This document shows, piece by piece, positions 40,997 through 50,118 of a stretch of 64,000 nucleotides of DNA. A program made the position numbers and the translations under genes. Under the pieces are notes generated by a model. That model was not told the DNA's origin and ran no database searches. It was given only the letters and a program-made list of their open reading frames with translations. Where the stretch lies: NCBI RefSeq assembly GCF_014653695.1, contig NZ_BNAR01000006.1:62001-126000 (forward strand). The letters are read 5' to 3'. Within the stretch, counting starts at the first letter, position 1. Every line of letters starts with the position of its first letter. Origin of the DNA: Lentzea cavernae. GTDB lineage: Bacteria > Actinomycetota > Actinomycetes > Mycobacteriales > Pseudonocardiaceae.

Positions 40997-41734
40997 TCAG
41001 GAAGCGGCCGCGGATGGCCGCGTGAACGCCCGGTAAGCCCGCAGGGTGGCCTCGTCGGGCGGGTAGGTGCCGCGCAGCGGGGCGCCGTTGGCGACACGCT
41101 GCTGCAGGAACGCCTCGAGGGCCTCTTGCTCCCGCGCCGGGTTCGCGATCGACGCCACGAGGTGACGCGGAATGCAGACCACGCCGTCGGCGTCGCCGAG
41201 CAGCACGTCGCCGGGGTAGACGGCGACTCCCGCACAGCCGATCGGCAGCTGCATGTCGACGGCGTGGTGCAGGGCGAGGTTGGTCATCGCCGCCGGGCCC
41301 GTGGCGTAGACGGGCATCGGCAGTTCGTCGATGCCCGCGATGTCGCGCAACGTGCCGTCGGTGACGAACCCGGCGGCGTGGCGGGCCGCGAGGCGGGTGA
41401 GCAGGATGTGCCCCGCGGAGGCCGCCCGGCCCTCGCCCCGGCAGTCGACCACGAGGATCTGACCGGGGCCGACGGATTCGACGGCCAGGCGCTGGGGGTG
41501 GTCGTAGTCGTCGAACACGTCGAGCACGTCGATGTCTTCACGCGCCGGGATGTAGCGGAGCGTGAAAGCCTCGCCCACCATCCGCTTGGCAGGACGGCCG
41601 TAGGTGCGCAGTCCGGCCAGGAAGGTGTTGCGCAGCCCCAGCTTGAACAGCTGGGTGGTGACGGTCGCGGTGCCCGCCTCCGCGAGTGCGCCGAGGTCGT
41701 CGGGGTCGAGCGGGGTGGTGGAGCTGTCAGTCAT
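40997..41734 (-). CDS. RraA-like aldolase/decarboxylase family protein
   Basis: The 245-residue protein matches the RraA/HMG-aldolase family: GEAFTLRYIP, ILVVDCRGEGRAASAGHILLTRLAARHAAGFVTDGTLRDIAGI with the conserved G-x-DGxxRD metal/substrate motif, then LPIGCAGVAVYPGDVLLGDADGVVCIP. Family members cleave 4-hydroxy-4-methyl-2-oxoglutarate-type acids to pyruvate and a second oxoacid, or decarboxylate oxaloacetate; the RNase E-inhibitor role of E. coli RraA is secondary. Its ATG lies inside the SDR stop (ATGACTGA). In this operon it probably splits the oxidised sugar acid. Confidence 0.8.
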   Translation of the reverse strand: MTDSSTTPLDPDDLGALAEAGTATVTTQLFKLGLRNTFLAGLRTYGRPAKRMVGEAFTLRYIPAREDIDVLDVFDDYDHPQRLAVESVGPGQILVVDCRGEGRAASAGHILLTRLAARHAAGFVTDGTLRDIAGIDELPMPVYATGPAAMTNLALHHAVDMQLPIGCAGVAVYPGDVLLGDADGVVCIPRHLVASIANPAREQEALEAFLQQRVANGAPLRGTYPPDEATLRAYRAFTRPSAAAS

Positions 41735-42551
41735 GGGGCCGGCTTTCTGCTTCGTGTTCGGATGGCGGCGGGTCGAGGGTCGGGTCCAGACCGGCGGGGC
41801 GGGCCTGCGCGGTGAGGCCGCCGTCGGTGGTGATGACCTGACCGGTGATGTAGGCGGCGTCGGGCGAGCACAGGAAAGCGACCACCCCTGCCACGTCGGC
41901 GCCGGTCCCGACCCTTCCGAGCGGGACGGGTTCGGCTCGGGCGCGTTGCTGTTCGGGCGATAGCGCGTCGAACCGGTCGTTGGCGATCGGTCCCGGCGCG
42001 ACGGCGTTGACGCGGATGCCCGCCGATGCGAGGTCCACGGCGATGGCTCTGGTCGCGGCCTCGACCGCGCCCTTGCCCGCGTCGTAGGCGATGGTGCCCA
42101 GGTGGGCGCGGGTGGCGCCGATCGAGGAGATGTTCACGACGGCGGAGCCTGGCCGCATGACCTTGGCCGCCGCGGCCGTCGCCAGGAAGACGCCGCGCAC
42201 GTTGACGGCGAAGCTGCGCTCCCAGTCGGCCGGATCGAGGTCGACGAGGCGAGCGCGCCCGACCATGGGCAGGGCGGCGTTGTTGACCAGGAAGTCCAGC
42301 CTGCCGAACGTGGCGAGCACCCGTTCGAAGGCCCTGTCGACCGCTTCGCCGTCCGACACGTCCGCCGGGCAGGCCACCGCCTGCGCCCCGGCGTCACGCA
42401 GTGCGCGGGCGGTTGCTTCGGCCTCGTCGGGGTCAGGGCCGTTGACCGCGACGGCGGCGCCCTCCTGCGCCATCCGCAGCGCGATCGCCCGGCCGATGTT
42501 CCGCGCACCGCCCGTGACCAGCACGACCTTGCCGGAGAAGCGCTGGGTCAC
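41727..42551 (-). CDS. Short-chain dehydrogenase/reductase
   Basis: A 274-residue classical SDR: VLVTGGARNIGRAIALRMA (NAD(P)-binding), NNAALP, Ser in NISSIGA, catalytic YDAGK and a terminal substrate segment ending in YITGQVITTDGG. It should oxidise or reduce a hydroxyl of the operon's substrate, for example a 2-keto-3-deoxy acid intermediate. The GTG at 42551 overlaps the previous stop (GTGA), and its own stop overlaps the RraA start, so translation is coupled on both sides. A 30-residue acidic and proline-rich C-terminal extension follows the family end. Confidence 0.85.
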   Translation of the reverse strand: MTQRFSGKVVLVTGGARNIGRAIALRMAQEGAAVAVNGPDPDEAEATARALRDAGAQAVACPADVSDGEAVDRAFERVLATFGRLDFLVNNAALPMVGRARLVDLDPADWERSFAVNVRGVFLATAAAAKVMRPGSAVVNISSIGATRAHLGTIAYDAGKGAVEAATRAIAVDLASAGIRVNAVAPGPIANDRFDALSPEQQRARAEPVPLGRVGTGADVAGVVAFLCSPDAAYITGQVITTDGGLTAQARPAGLDPTLDPPPSEHEAESRPHD

Positions 42552-43708
42552 GGTGTCACCTGCTGGCGGTCCACCACGGCGTCGGCGGTGGTGTGCCGCC
42601 AGGTCAGCGGACCCGCGCTGGCCGCGAGGAGGTCCGGGTCGAGCTCCATGCCCAGCCCGTGGCCCTCGGGCACGCGCAACCGGCCCTTCTCGTATCGCAC
42701 CGGTTCGCGCACGACGTCGCGGGTGTAGAGCAGCGGGCCGACCGGGTCGCTGGGCAGCGTCGCGGCCGGCATGGCCATGGCGACGTGGGCCGCGGCGGCG
42801 GTGCCGATGGACAGTTCCTGCGTCGTGCCGATCAGGCAGGTCTTCTCCGCAGCCTCGGCGATGGCGAAGATGCGCCGGGCAGGGGTGATGCCGCCGATGG
42901 CGATCACACTGACGTTGAACACGTCCACCGCGTCGGCCGCCACGAGATCGAGCGCCCACCGGTTGCTGTAGACGTGCTCGCTGATCGGCACGTGCAGCCG
43001 GTCACGTGCGTACACCAGACCACGTATGTCGTGATTCGGCGCGGGCGCCTCGACGAGTCCGTAACCGACGTCGGCGACCCGTTCGGCGAAGGAGCAGGCG
43101 GACTTGGCGTCGAGCAGGTTGGAGAAGTCCAGCGACTTGATCGTGAGCCGGTCGCCGAACCGGTCCCGCGCCTCGCGCAGGAACCGCTCGTCCAGTGCGA
43201 GGTCGCGGCCCACGTAGACGCGGAAGAACTCGAAGCCCTCGTCCAGCCGGCGGTCGACCATCGTCAGGTTGCGCTCGACGTCGGCTTCGCTCTGCTGCCG
43301 GAACACGGGGTAGGCGATCGGCACGGAGTCGCGCACCTGTCCGCCGAGCAGCTGGTACAGCGGCAGGCCGAGCACCTTGGCCGCCAGGTCCCAGACCGCG
43401 ATGTCCACTCCGCACTTGATCGCGCGACTCTTGTCGTAGATGTAGCCCGCCTGCGGGAAGTTGGCCTCCAGCCTGCGTTCGACCTCCGTGGTCTGCAGCG
43501 GGTCCAGGCCGATGAGCAGGTCTTCGAGGGTGGCGGCCAGTTCGGGGATGTCGAAGTGGAACCGCGGCAGGTGCTGCAGGTCCGACATCTCCCCCAGGCC
43601 GACCAGGTCGGTGTCGGTGAGCAGTTCGACCATCACGTGCCCGCAGGTGATGCTGTTGTGCCGCGGGGTGTTGACGGTGGTCAACCGGACCCCGGTGATG
43701 CGGGTCAT
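42548..43708 (-). CDS. Enolase-superfamily dehydratase (mandelate racemase/muconate lactonizing family)
   Basis: The 386-residue protein has the N-terminal capping domain (VELLTDTDLVGLGEMSD, IKCGVDIAVWDLAAKVLGLPLYQLLGG) and the barrel domain with metal ligands in LTIKSLDFSNL, LVEAPAPNHD and ISEHVYSN, then FNVSVIAIGGITPARRIFAIAEA. The usual KxK base motif reads IKSLD, so the catalytic subgroup is not standard. Members dehydrate acid sugars or isomerise related acids. Its ATG overlaps the ATPase stop (ATGA). In context it likely dehydrates the imported acid to a 2-keto-3-deoxy compound. Substrate not identifiable from sequence. Confidence 0.8.
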   Translation of the reverse strand: MTRITGVRLTTVNTPRHNSITCGHVMVELLTDTDLVGLGEMSDLQHLPRFHFDIPELAATLEDLLIGLDPLQTTEVERRLEANFPQAGYIYDKSRAIKCGVDIAVWDLAAKVLGLPLYQLLGGQVRDSVPIAYPVFRQQSEADVERNLTMVDRRLDEGFEFFRVYVGRDLALDERFLREARDRFGDRLTIKSLDFSNLLDAKSACSFAERVADVGYGLVEAPAPNHDIRGLVYARDRLHVPISEHVYSNRWALDLVAADAVDVFNVSVIAIGGITPARRIFAIAEAAEKTCLIGTTQELSIGTAAAAHVAMAMPAATLPSDPVGPLLYTRDVVREPVRYEKGRLRVPEGHGLGMELDPDLLAASAGPLTWRHTTADAVVDRQQVTP

Positions 43709-45534
43709 GCGGTGCTCCTCTGCGGTGCCGTGGGGTGTCCTGGCGCCATGGCCAGCAGTGAACGGGTGTAGTCGTGCTGCGGGTCCTGGTAGATCTGCTC
43801 GGCCGGGCCGGCCTCGACCACCTGGCCGTCGCGCATCACCGCGATGTCGTGCGCGACGGACCTCACGACGGCCAGGTCGTGGGTGATGAACAGGTAGGCC
43901 AGCCCGTGCTGTTGCTGGAGGTCGGCCAGCAGGTTGAGCACCTGCGCCTGCACCGATACGTCGAGCGCGCTGACCGCCTCGTCGCACACGATCAGCTTCG
44001 GCCGCAGGGCGAGTGCCCGTGCGATGGCGATCCGCTGCCGCTGGCCACCGGAGAACGCTGCCGGGTACCGGTCGAGCGCACCGGCGTCCAGTCCCACTTC
44101 ACGGAGAAGCCGGACCAGTTCGGCCTCGTCCGTGTCGAGGCCGTGGACCTTCATCGGCTCCGCCAGGAGCTCGCGGACCCGCATCCGGGGATCCAGGCTC
44201 GCGTACGGGTTCTGGAACACGACCTGGACGTCACGTTGCAGAGTTCTGAGCTGGTCGCGGTCCGGCTTCGTGACGTCGATGCCGTCGTAGCGGACCGTGC
44301 CCCGATCCGGTTTCTCCAAGCGCAACAACATCTTCGTCAGACTGGTCTTGCCCGATCCCGACTCGCCGACCAGCGCCACCGTCCGCCCGCGGATGACCGA
44401 CAAGCTCACACCGCGGACCGCGTGCACCTGCCCGGTGACCCGGCGCAGCACGCCCCCGCGCACCGGATAGCTCAGCGACACGTCGTCGAACTCCGCCAGG
44501 ATCTTGACCCCAACCGATGGTCCACTGTGGACCGACACGGCAGGCGGTTCGATGGTGGGGCGCTGTTCGACGAGGAGGCACGCCGCGCTGTGGCCCTGTC
44601 CGAGGTCCACCCGCACAGGACGGGTGGTGGAACAGCGGTCGACGGCCACCGGGCAACGCGGCTGGAACGGACATCCCGCCGGACGCTCGCGGGGATTCGG
44701 CGGCCGCCCGCCGATGGCGGTGAGCCGCTGCCGCGCGAGCCCGTCCACCCTGGGCGTCGCGGCGAGCAGCGACTGGGTGTAGGGCATGCGCGGATCGCCC
44801 AGCACCCCGGCTGCCGCTCCGGTTTCGACGAGGCGCCCTGCGTACATCACCGCGACGCGATCGGCGTGACCCGCGACGACACCGAGGTCATGGGTGATCA
44901 GGATCAGCCCCATGTCGAGGTCGGAGCACAGCGATCCCAGCATTCCCATGATCTCGGCCTGCACCGCGACGTCGAGTGCCGTGGTGGGTTCGTCCGCGAT
45001 CAGCAGCCGGGGCCGTGGGGCGATCGCCAGTGCGATCGCCGCACGCTGCCTCATCCCGCCGGACAGCTCGTGCGCGTACTGCCCGAGCCGGCCTTTCGCA
45101 TCGGGCATCCGTGCCAGTTCCAGTGCTTCCACCGCTCGGCGCCGGGCATGCTCGCGGGACATCGGCTCGTGGGCGCGCACCGCGTCCGCGATCTGGGTGC
45201 CGATGGTGAGCAACGGGTTCAACGCGGCGCTCGGGTCCTGGAACACCATCGCGACGGTGCTGCCCCGGACCTTCTGCCACTGCCGCTCGTCGAGGCCGAT
45301 GACCTCGGTGCCGTCGACGAGCACGGACCCGGTGGTGGTGCACGTCGGTGACGTGGGGTTGAGGCCGAGCAGGCTGAGTGCGGTGACGGTCTTGCCCGAC
45401 CCGGACTCCCCCACCACGGCCAGGATCTCCCCTGCGTCGAGGTGGAGGGCCACGCCGTCGACCACCCGCACCGGGTCCTGTCCCGGCCGACCGGCGAACG
45501 AGACCGCGAGATCGGTGACGCGCAACAAGCTCAT
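43705..45534 (-). CDS. ABC transporter, fused double ATPase (DppDF type)
   Basis: The 609-residue protein contains two complete ABC ATPase domains: Walker A GESGSGKT, signature LSGGM and Walker B LLIADEPTTALD in the first (about 1-255); then an oligopeptide-type C-terminal element with clustered cysteines (CPFQPRCPVAVDRC); then a second ATPase (about 345-590) with GESGSGKT, FSGGQRQR and LIVCDEAVSALD. It powers the peptide/nickel-type permease encoded just upstream. The start at 45534 has GAGGAC upstream; an ATG at 45546 overlapping the previous stop is the alternative. Confidence 0.88.
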   Translation of the reverse strand: MSLLRVTDLAVSFAGRPGQDPVRVVDGVALHLDAGEILAVVGESGSGKTVTALSLLGLNPTSPTCTTTGSVLVDGTEVIGLDERQWQKVRGSTVAMVFQDPSAALNPLLTIGTQIADAVRAHEPMSREHARRRAVEALELARMPDAKGRLGQYAHELSGGMRQRAAIALAIAPRPRLLIADEPTTALDVAVQAEIMGMLGSLCSDLDMGLILITHDLGVVAGHADRVAVMYAGRLVETGAAAGVLGDPRMPYTQSLLAATPRVDGLARQRLTAIGGRPPNPRERPAGCPFQPRCPVAVDRCSTTRPVRVDLGQGHSAACLLVEQRPTIEPPAVSVHSGPSVGVKILAEFDDVSLSYPVRGGVLRRVTGQVHAVRGVSLSVIRGRTVALVGESGSGKTSLTKMLLRLEKPDRGTVRYDGIDVTKPDRDQLRTLQRDVQVVFQNPYASLDPRMRVRELLAEPMKVHGLDTDEAELVRLLREVGLDAGALDRYPAAFSGGQRQRIAIARALALRPKLIVCDEAVSALDVSVQAQVLNLLADLQQQHGLAYLFITHDLAVVRSVAHDIAVMRDGQVVEAGPAEQIYQDPQHDYTRSLLAMAPGHPTAPQRSTA

Positions 45535-45542
45535 GGATGTCC

Positions 45543-47096
45543 TCATCGGTCGAGGTAGGCCTCGTCGAGGCGCCACTGGCCGTCGACGTTGAGCACGACG
45601 CCCTTCAGCGCGGTGCGGTGGATCAGCGGGGACTTGGCCTGGTGCAGGAAGGTCCAGTAGCGCTGATCCAGGATTCGGCGCTGCACGTCGCTGTAAGCCT
45701 TGCTGCGCACGGCTTTGTCATCGGTGCTGCGGGCCAGCAGGAGCACGTCGTCGAGCGTGCTGTCGTTCAGGCCCGACCAGTTGTTCGAGCCCTTGCTGGT
45801 GAAGTACGGGTCGAACACCAGGGAAGGATCGAGCCGCGGCACGTCGACCACCAGCACGGCGGCGTCGAAGTCCTGCTTGCGCATCCGGTCGAGCTGCGTC
45901 TGCAGCTCCAGCACTTCGGATTTCACGGTGAATCCCGCGTCGGAGAGCTGAGCCTGCAGGAGCTCGGCGATCGTCGGGTCCGGTGCGCGCCTGCGAGCCA
46001 GCACGGTGATGGACGTGGGTGCGGTGACGGCGGCTTTGGCAGCCCCCTGGTCGAAGGAGGGTGAGGTGATCGAGTCGTCGTAGTACCAGTCCTTCTTCGT
46101 CGCGAACGACGGCGCGAGGTCGAACTGGTCGGACGCGGCGACCTTGCCGATGGCGGAACGGTCCACGGCAGCGGTGAACGCGGCGCGCATCTTGGGGTCG
46201 TTGAACGGCGCGCGAGTCGTGTTGAGCGCCACGTAGTACGACCGGCGCACGCCGACGTCCTCCATGCTGACCTGCTTGTCGGAGGCGAGTTGCGCGAACT
46301 CCTCCGGCGGCAGGGCGCGCACCAGCTGGACACCGTCGGTGGCGAGCTCCGTGCGCAGCACCTTGGGTTCGGTGATGAACCGGACCACGACCTTGTCGAG
46401 CCTGGGCAGCTGGTTGCCGTCCGCGTCCTTGCCCCAGTACGAGGTGTTGCGGACGACGGTGAGCTGGACCTTGGAGCGCCACTGGTCGAACGTGAACGGC
46501 CCGGTGCCGACGGGGTTGCGACCGAACTCGGCGCCCTTGGTCTTCAAGGCCTCCGGCGAGACCATCATGCCGGGCTCGTGAGCGAGCTGGACCAGCAGCA
46601 GCGGGTCCGGGTCCTTCAGGTCGAAGCGGACGGTCCTGTCGTCGACCACGGCCACGGTGGCGATCTTGGCCAGAGCACTGGTCTTGGTCGACTTGGTGGC
46701 CGGGTCGAGCACGCGGTTGATGTTGGCGGCGACGGCTTTCGCGTCGAACGGCGTGCCGTCGTGGAACTTCACGCCGGTGCGCAACGTGAAGGTCAGCGCG
46801 CGCGGCTGGGCGTCCCACTTCTCGGCGAGGGCGGGGACGAAGCCGCCGTCGCGGTTCTGGCGCAGCAGTGTGTCGTAGAACAGGTTCAGCACGCTGCGGT
46901 CGGAGGAGATCTGGCTGGAGAACGCGGGGTCCAAAGTGGTCGGTTCGTTGTCGAACCCGACGGACACCGTGCCACCGGTGCGGGGCGCGTTTCGCGGGCC
47001 GGTGGAAGCGGGGCTCCCGCACGCGACGGTGGAGGCGATCAGGACGGCGGCGAGGCCGAAGAGTGCGGCACGCCGGGTTGTTCTGGGGTGGGACAC
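45543..47096 (-). CDS. Extracellular solute-binding lipoprotein (SBP_bac_5)
   Basis: A 517-residue family 5 binding protein with a lipoprotein signal peptide (RRAALFGLAAVLIAS, lipobox TVAC, Cys26) and the family's characteristic segments: FDNEPTTLDPAFSSQ, LAEKWDAQPRALTFTLRTGVKFHDGTPFDAKAV and VGTGPFTFDQW. Family 5 proteins bind peptides but also oligosaccharides, opines and acids. The GTG at 47096 has AAGGGA nine bases upstream; an earlier GTG at 47114 is possible. It is followed after eight bases by the ATPase gene. The associated dehydratase and oxidase genes suggest a carboxylic-acid or acidic-glycoside ligand rather than a peptide. Confidence 0.85.
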   Translation of the reverse strand: MSHPRTTRRAALFGLAAVLIASTVACGSPASTGPRNAPRTGGTVSVGFDNEPTTLDPAFSSQISSDRSVLNLFYDTLLRQNRDGGFVPALAEKWDAQPRALTFTLRTGVKFHDGTPFDAKAVAANINRVLDPATKSTKTSALAKIATVAVVDDRTVRFDLKDPDPLLLVQLAHEPGMMVSPEALKTKGAEFGRNPVGTGPFTFDQWRSKVQLTVVRNTSYWGKDADGNQLPRLDKVVVRFITEPKVLRTELATDGVQLVRALPPEEFAQLASDKQVSMEDVGVRRSYYVALNTTRAPFNDPKMRAAFTAAVDRSAIGKVAASDQFDLAPSFATKKDWYYDDSITSPSFDQGAAKAAVTAPTSITVLARRRAPDPTIAELLQAQLSDAGFTVKSEVLELQTQLDRMRKQDFDAAVLVVDVPRLDPSLVFDPYFTSKGSNNWSGLNDSTLDDVLLLARSTDDKAVRSKAYSDVQRRILDQRYWTFLHQAKSPLIHRTALKGVVLNVDGQWRLDEAYLDR

Positions 47097-47133
47097 GGCA
47101 GCGGATCCCTTCACGGGGGCGGAGGAGCGAAGG

Positions 47134-48006
47134 TCAGCGGATCGGGGACAGCACCGGCCGGTGGGCGTCGAGCGCGTCGCGCAGCGCATCGGCCAGGAGG
47201 TTGAAGGCGGCGATCGTCAGCAGGATCGCGAGGCCGGGGAACACGCTCAGCGCCCAGGTGGAGTCGAGGTGCGCGGTGCCGGAAGCCACCATGCCGCCCC
47301 AACCGGGCTGCGGTGGCTGCACCCCGAGCCCGAGGAAGCTCAGCGACGCCTCCGCCATGATCGCGGTGGAGGCCTGCAGAGCGGCGAACACGAGGAGGGT
47401 GCCCGCCAGGTGCGGCAGCAGGTGCCGCACGAGGATGGTCGGTGTGCCGACGCCGACGATCCTGGCTGCCGACACCCATTCACGGGTGCGCAGGGACAGG
47501 ACTTCGCCACGCACCAGGCGGGCGAAGCGCGGTGTCGTCACCACGGCGATGGCGATCAGCGCATTGCGCAGACCCGGCCCGAGTGCCGCCACTACGGTCA
47601 GCGCGAGCACCAGCAGGGGAAAGGCGAGCAGGCCGTCGGTGACGCGCATGAGCACCGCGTCCACCCAACCACCTCGGTAGCCCGCGACGAGGCCGATCGC
47701 GGTGCCCAGCACCAGTGCCAGGCCAACGGCGATGGTGGCGACCTCGAGGGTCACCAGTGCGCCGGCGACGACGCGGACCAGGATGTCGCGGCCCAGTTCG
47801 TCAGTACCCAGCAGATGTGCGGCGGAGGGCCCGGCCAGCAGGTTGTCGGTGTCGGTGTCGGCGACCGCGTCGTCGAGGAACGGCGCGGCTGCCGCGGCGA
47901 GCACGAGCAGCACCAGCACGGGCAGGGCGAACCAGGCGCGCCGGTCGCGGCGCAGGCTGTCGAGCACGGGCCGCTCACGCGGCGGGGACTTCGTCGTCAT
48001 CGCCAT
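47134..48006 (-). CDS. ABC transporter permease (DppC type)
   Basis: A 290-residue inner-membrane permease with six predicted helices, an N-terminal extracytoplasmic loop ending in HLLGTDELGRDILVRVVAGAL, and the EAA-type loop (WVSAARIVGVGTPTILVRHLLPHL) that contacts the ATPase. It pairs with the DppB-type permease ten bases upstream. The ATG at 48006 or 48000 may be used. Confidence 0.85.
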   Translation of the reverse strand: MAMTTKSPPRERPVLDSLRRDRRAWFALPVLVLLVLAAAAAPFLDDAVADTDTDNLLAGPSAAHLLGTDELGRDILVRVVAGALVTLEVATIAVGLALVLGTAIGLVAGYRGGWVDAVLMRVTDGLLAFPLLVLALTVVAALGPGLRNALIAIAVVTTPRFARLVRGEVLSLRTREWVSAARIVGVGTPTILVRHLLPHLAGTLLVFAALQASTAIMAEASLSFLGLGVQPPQPGWGGMVASGTAHLDSTWALSVFPGLAILLTIAAFNLLADALRDALDAHRPVLSPIR

Positions 48007-48016
48007 GGTCGGGCTC

Positions 48017-48958
48017 CTAGTAGGTGATGCGCGGGTCGAGCCGCGCGTAGAGGAGGTCGGCGAGCAGGTTGACCAGCAGGACGAACACCACGACCACGAG
48101 CACCGCTCCCTGGACGATGGGCAGGTCCCTGCTGAAGATGGCGTTGACGATCAAGGTGCCCATGCCCGGCACGGTGAAGACCGCTTCGGTGACCACGGTG
48201 GCGCTCATCAGCGCGCCGATCTGCAACGCTGCCACCGTGACGACCGGCACCACGGCGTTGCGCAGCGCGTAGACGGTGACGATCCGGCGCTGGGCCAGTC
48301 CCGAGGCGCGCGCGGTGCGGACGTAGTCCTCGCCGAGCGCGGCGAGCAGCGAGCCGCGGGTCTGCCGCATGATCACCGCGATGATCGTGGATCCGATCGT
48401 GATCGCGGGCAGCACCATGTGCAGCAGGTTCTGCACCGGGTCCTCGGTGAACGGCACGTATCCCGACGGCGGGAGGATCCGGAGCCAAAGCCCGAACACC
48501 AGGATCAGCAGTGCCGCCAGGTAGAAGTGCGGTGTCGACAGGGCGAACACGCTGGCCGTGGTCATCACCGCGTCGGTCTTGGTGCGGCTGCGCACTGCGG
48601 CGATGATGCCCGCCGGAAGTCCGATGAGGATGGTCAGCACGATCGCGATCAGGCCGAGTTCCACGGTCGCGGGCAGCCGGTCGAGGATGACGGTGCCGAC
48701 CTGTTCGTTGGTGAGCCAGGACCGGCCGAGGTCACCGGTCAGCGCACCTCCAGTCCAGTTCAGGTACTGCTGCCACACGGGGGCGTCCAGTCCGAGGTCG
48801 GCGCGCAGCGCGGCCCGGTCGGCCTCACTCGCCTCCTGGCCGAGGATCTCCGTGGTGGGGTCGCCCGGCAGCAGTCGCAGCAATGCGAACAGGACCATCG
48901 AGACGACGATCAGGACCGGCACGAGTTGTGCCAGCCGGCGGATCAGGTAGGCCGTCAT
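48017..48958 (-). CDS. ABC transporter permease (DppB type)
   Basis: A 313-residue permease with the family N-terminus (YLIRRLAQLVPVLIVVSMVLFALLRLLPGDP), six helices and the ATPase-contact loop (EDYVRTARASGLAQRRIVTVYALRNAVVPVV). The ATG at 48958 overlaps the stop of the preceding gene (ATGA), indicating coupled translation. The frame is open far upstream, but that part is the antisense of nothing recognisable and out of phase with the real upstream gene. Confidence 0.88.
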   Translation of the reverse strand: MTAYLIRRLAQLVPVLIVVSMVLFALLRLLPGDPTTEILGQEASEADRAALRADLGLDAPVWQQYLNWTGGALTGDLGRSWLTNEQVGTVILDRLPATVELGLIAIVLTILIGLPAGIIAAVRSRTKTDAVMTTASVFALSTPHFYLAALLILVFGLWLRILPPSGYVPFTEDPVQNLLHMVLPAITIGSTIIAVIMRQTRGSLLAALGEDYVRTARASGLAQRRIVTVYALRNAVVPVVTVAALQIGALMSATVVTEAVFTVPGMGTLIVNAIFSRDLPIVQGAVLVVVVFVLLVNLLADLLYARLDPRITY

Positions 48959-50118
48959 CGGGACGTCTCCCCCGTGGTGACGAGCGCAGACGCGCGGCGC
49001 TGGGCGGGCAGGTCCCGCAGCCGGGCCGCGGGAACGAGGTCGTAGAGGTACAGCGCGAGCGCGTCCGCCCCGTGCGCGAGCGCCAGATCTGTGACGGCTC
49101 CGAGCACCGCGCTGGTCGGGGTGGCGGAGTGGAAGAGGCTCCAGCCGACCGTCAGGCGGGTCGCGATCGCGGCGGCCACCTCGAGTTCTCGTTGCAGGGA
49201 ACCGAAGTCCCCGGACAGGTCGGTGACGGTGAGCCCCGCGCGGGTGGCCGTGAGGTCGCTGAGATCTCCCGCGGTCTTGCCTGCGCAGCCGTAGGGGTCG
49301 GCGGTGGCCCGCACGGAGACCGGGGTGTTCCCGGCGGCGTCGACGGCTGCGGCCACCAGGTCGCAGCTGACCCGCGACCGGATTCGAAGCACTGCTTGGT
49401 GCAGCTGGGGTCCGAGCGCCGAGTCGATGTCCTCCACCGCGTGCGTCGCGGCGGGGCGCGGTTCGGCGAGTTGGGTCCGGACCGCCCAGGCGGTCCGTTC
49501 GGCGAGTTCGGCAGGGTCCACCCCTGAGTTGTTGAACTGCGCCGAGCACGCCGAGCAGACGCACAACGACAGCAGCCACCGGTCGGCCGGACGCAGGGCG
49601 GTGCCCACCTTCTCGTGCGCGCCCTGGTGCTCCCAGCCGAGATAACCGAACGCCTCCAGTTCCAGCCGGGACACACCGGTGCCCTGAACCGCACCCACCA
49701 CGAGCGCGCGGGCGAACGCGACCACTTCCGGTCGTGCCGGACACAGCGCGTGCCGGTACCGGTGGCCGAACGCGTTGCGCAGGGCCAAATCGGGGCGGCG
49801 GGTGGCGATCGCCGACTGGTGCAGACCGACCAGCCAGCCGGACGCGTCGAGCCCGGCCGACCGCAACGCCCCGACCACGTTCGCGGAAGAGTCGTCCACG
49901 ACGGACTGGTCGAGCAGGTCCGGGTTGTCGTCGAGGAAGAAGCGACCCGCGTCGACGTGGACGACGGCGCCGGGATCGCTCGTGGTGAGCAGCCAGCGAC
50001 CGCTGTGGTAGGCCAGCGCGAGCACGACTCCGTCCGCCCCCGTGGCCGCGATCCGCTCGGCCTCCCCCACCGGGTCGGACCGGAAGGAGACCGGATGCGC
50101 GAAGAGATCAAGCTTCAT
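48955..50118 (-). CDS. Uncharacterised barrel-like protein of the sugar-acid operon
   Basis: The 387-residue soluble protein has a TIM-barrel-like rhythm: MKLDLFAHPVSF, AERIAATGADGVVLALAYHSGRWLL, LDASGWLVGLHQSAIAT, ALCPARPEVVAFARALV, GVSRLELEAFGYLGWEHQGAHEKVG and CVCSACSAQF. The order of strand-ending acidic and histidine residues resembles a family of actinobacterial alanine-rich, glycoside-hydrolase-like proteins that I cannot name precisely; no function is established. A pair of glutamates (LELEAF, WEHQ) could be catalytic. Its start overlaps the GntR stop by 11 bases and its stop overlaps the permease start, so it is an integral member of the operon. Confidence 0.65.
   Translation of the reverse strand: MKLDLFAHPVSFRSDPVGEAERIAATGADGVVLALAYHSGRWLLTTSDPGAVVHVDAGRFFLDDNPDLLDQSVVDDSSANVVGALRSAGLDASGWLVGLHQSAIATRRPDLALRNAFGHRYRHALCPARPEVVAFARALVVGAVQGTGVSRLELEAFGYLGWEHQGAHEKVGTALRPADRWLLSLCVCSACSAQFNNSGVDPAELAERTAWAVRTQLAEPRPAATHAVEDIDSALGPQLHQAVLRIRSRVSCDLVAAAVDAAGNTPVSVRATADPYGCAGKTAGDLSDLTATRAGLTVTDLSGDFGSLQRELEVAAAIATRLTVGWSLFHSATPTSAVLGAVTDLALAHGADALALYLYDLVPAARLRDLPAQRRASALVTTGETSR

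Noticed and set aside
42552-42959. N-terminal extension of the SDR at 41727-42551
   Set aside because: Lies out of frame over the enolase-superfamily gene; the SDR cofactor motif starts right after the GTG at 42551.
48959-49744. N-terminal extension of the DppB-type permease
   Set aside because: It overlaps the coupled upstream gene in another frame; the family N-terminus (YLIRRLAQL) begins at 48958.
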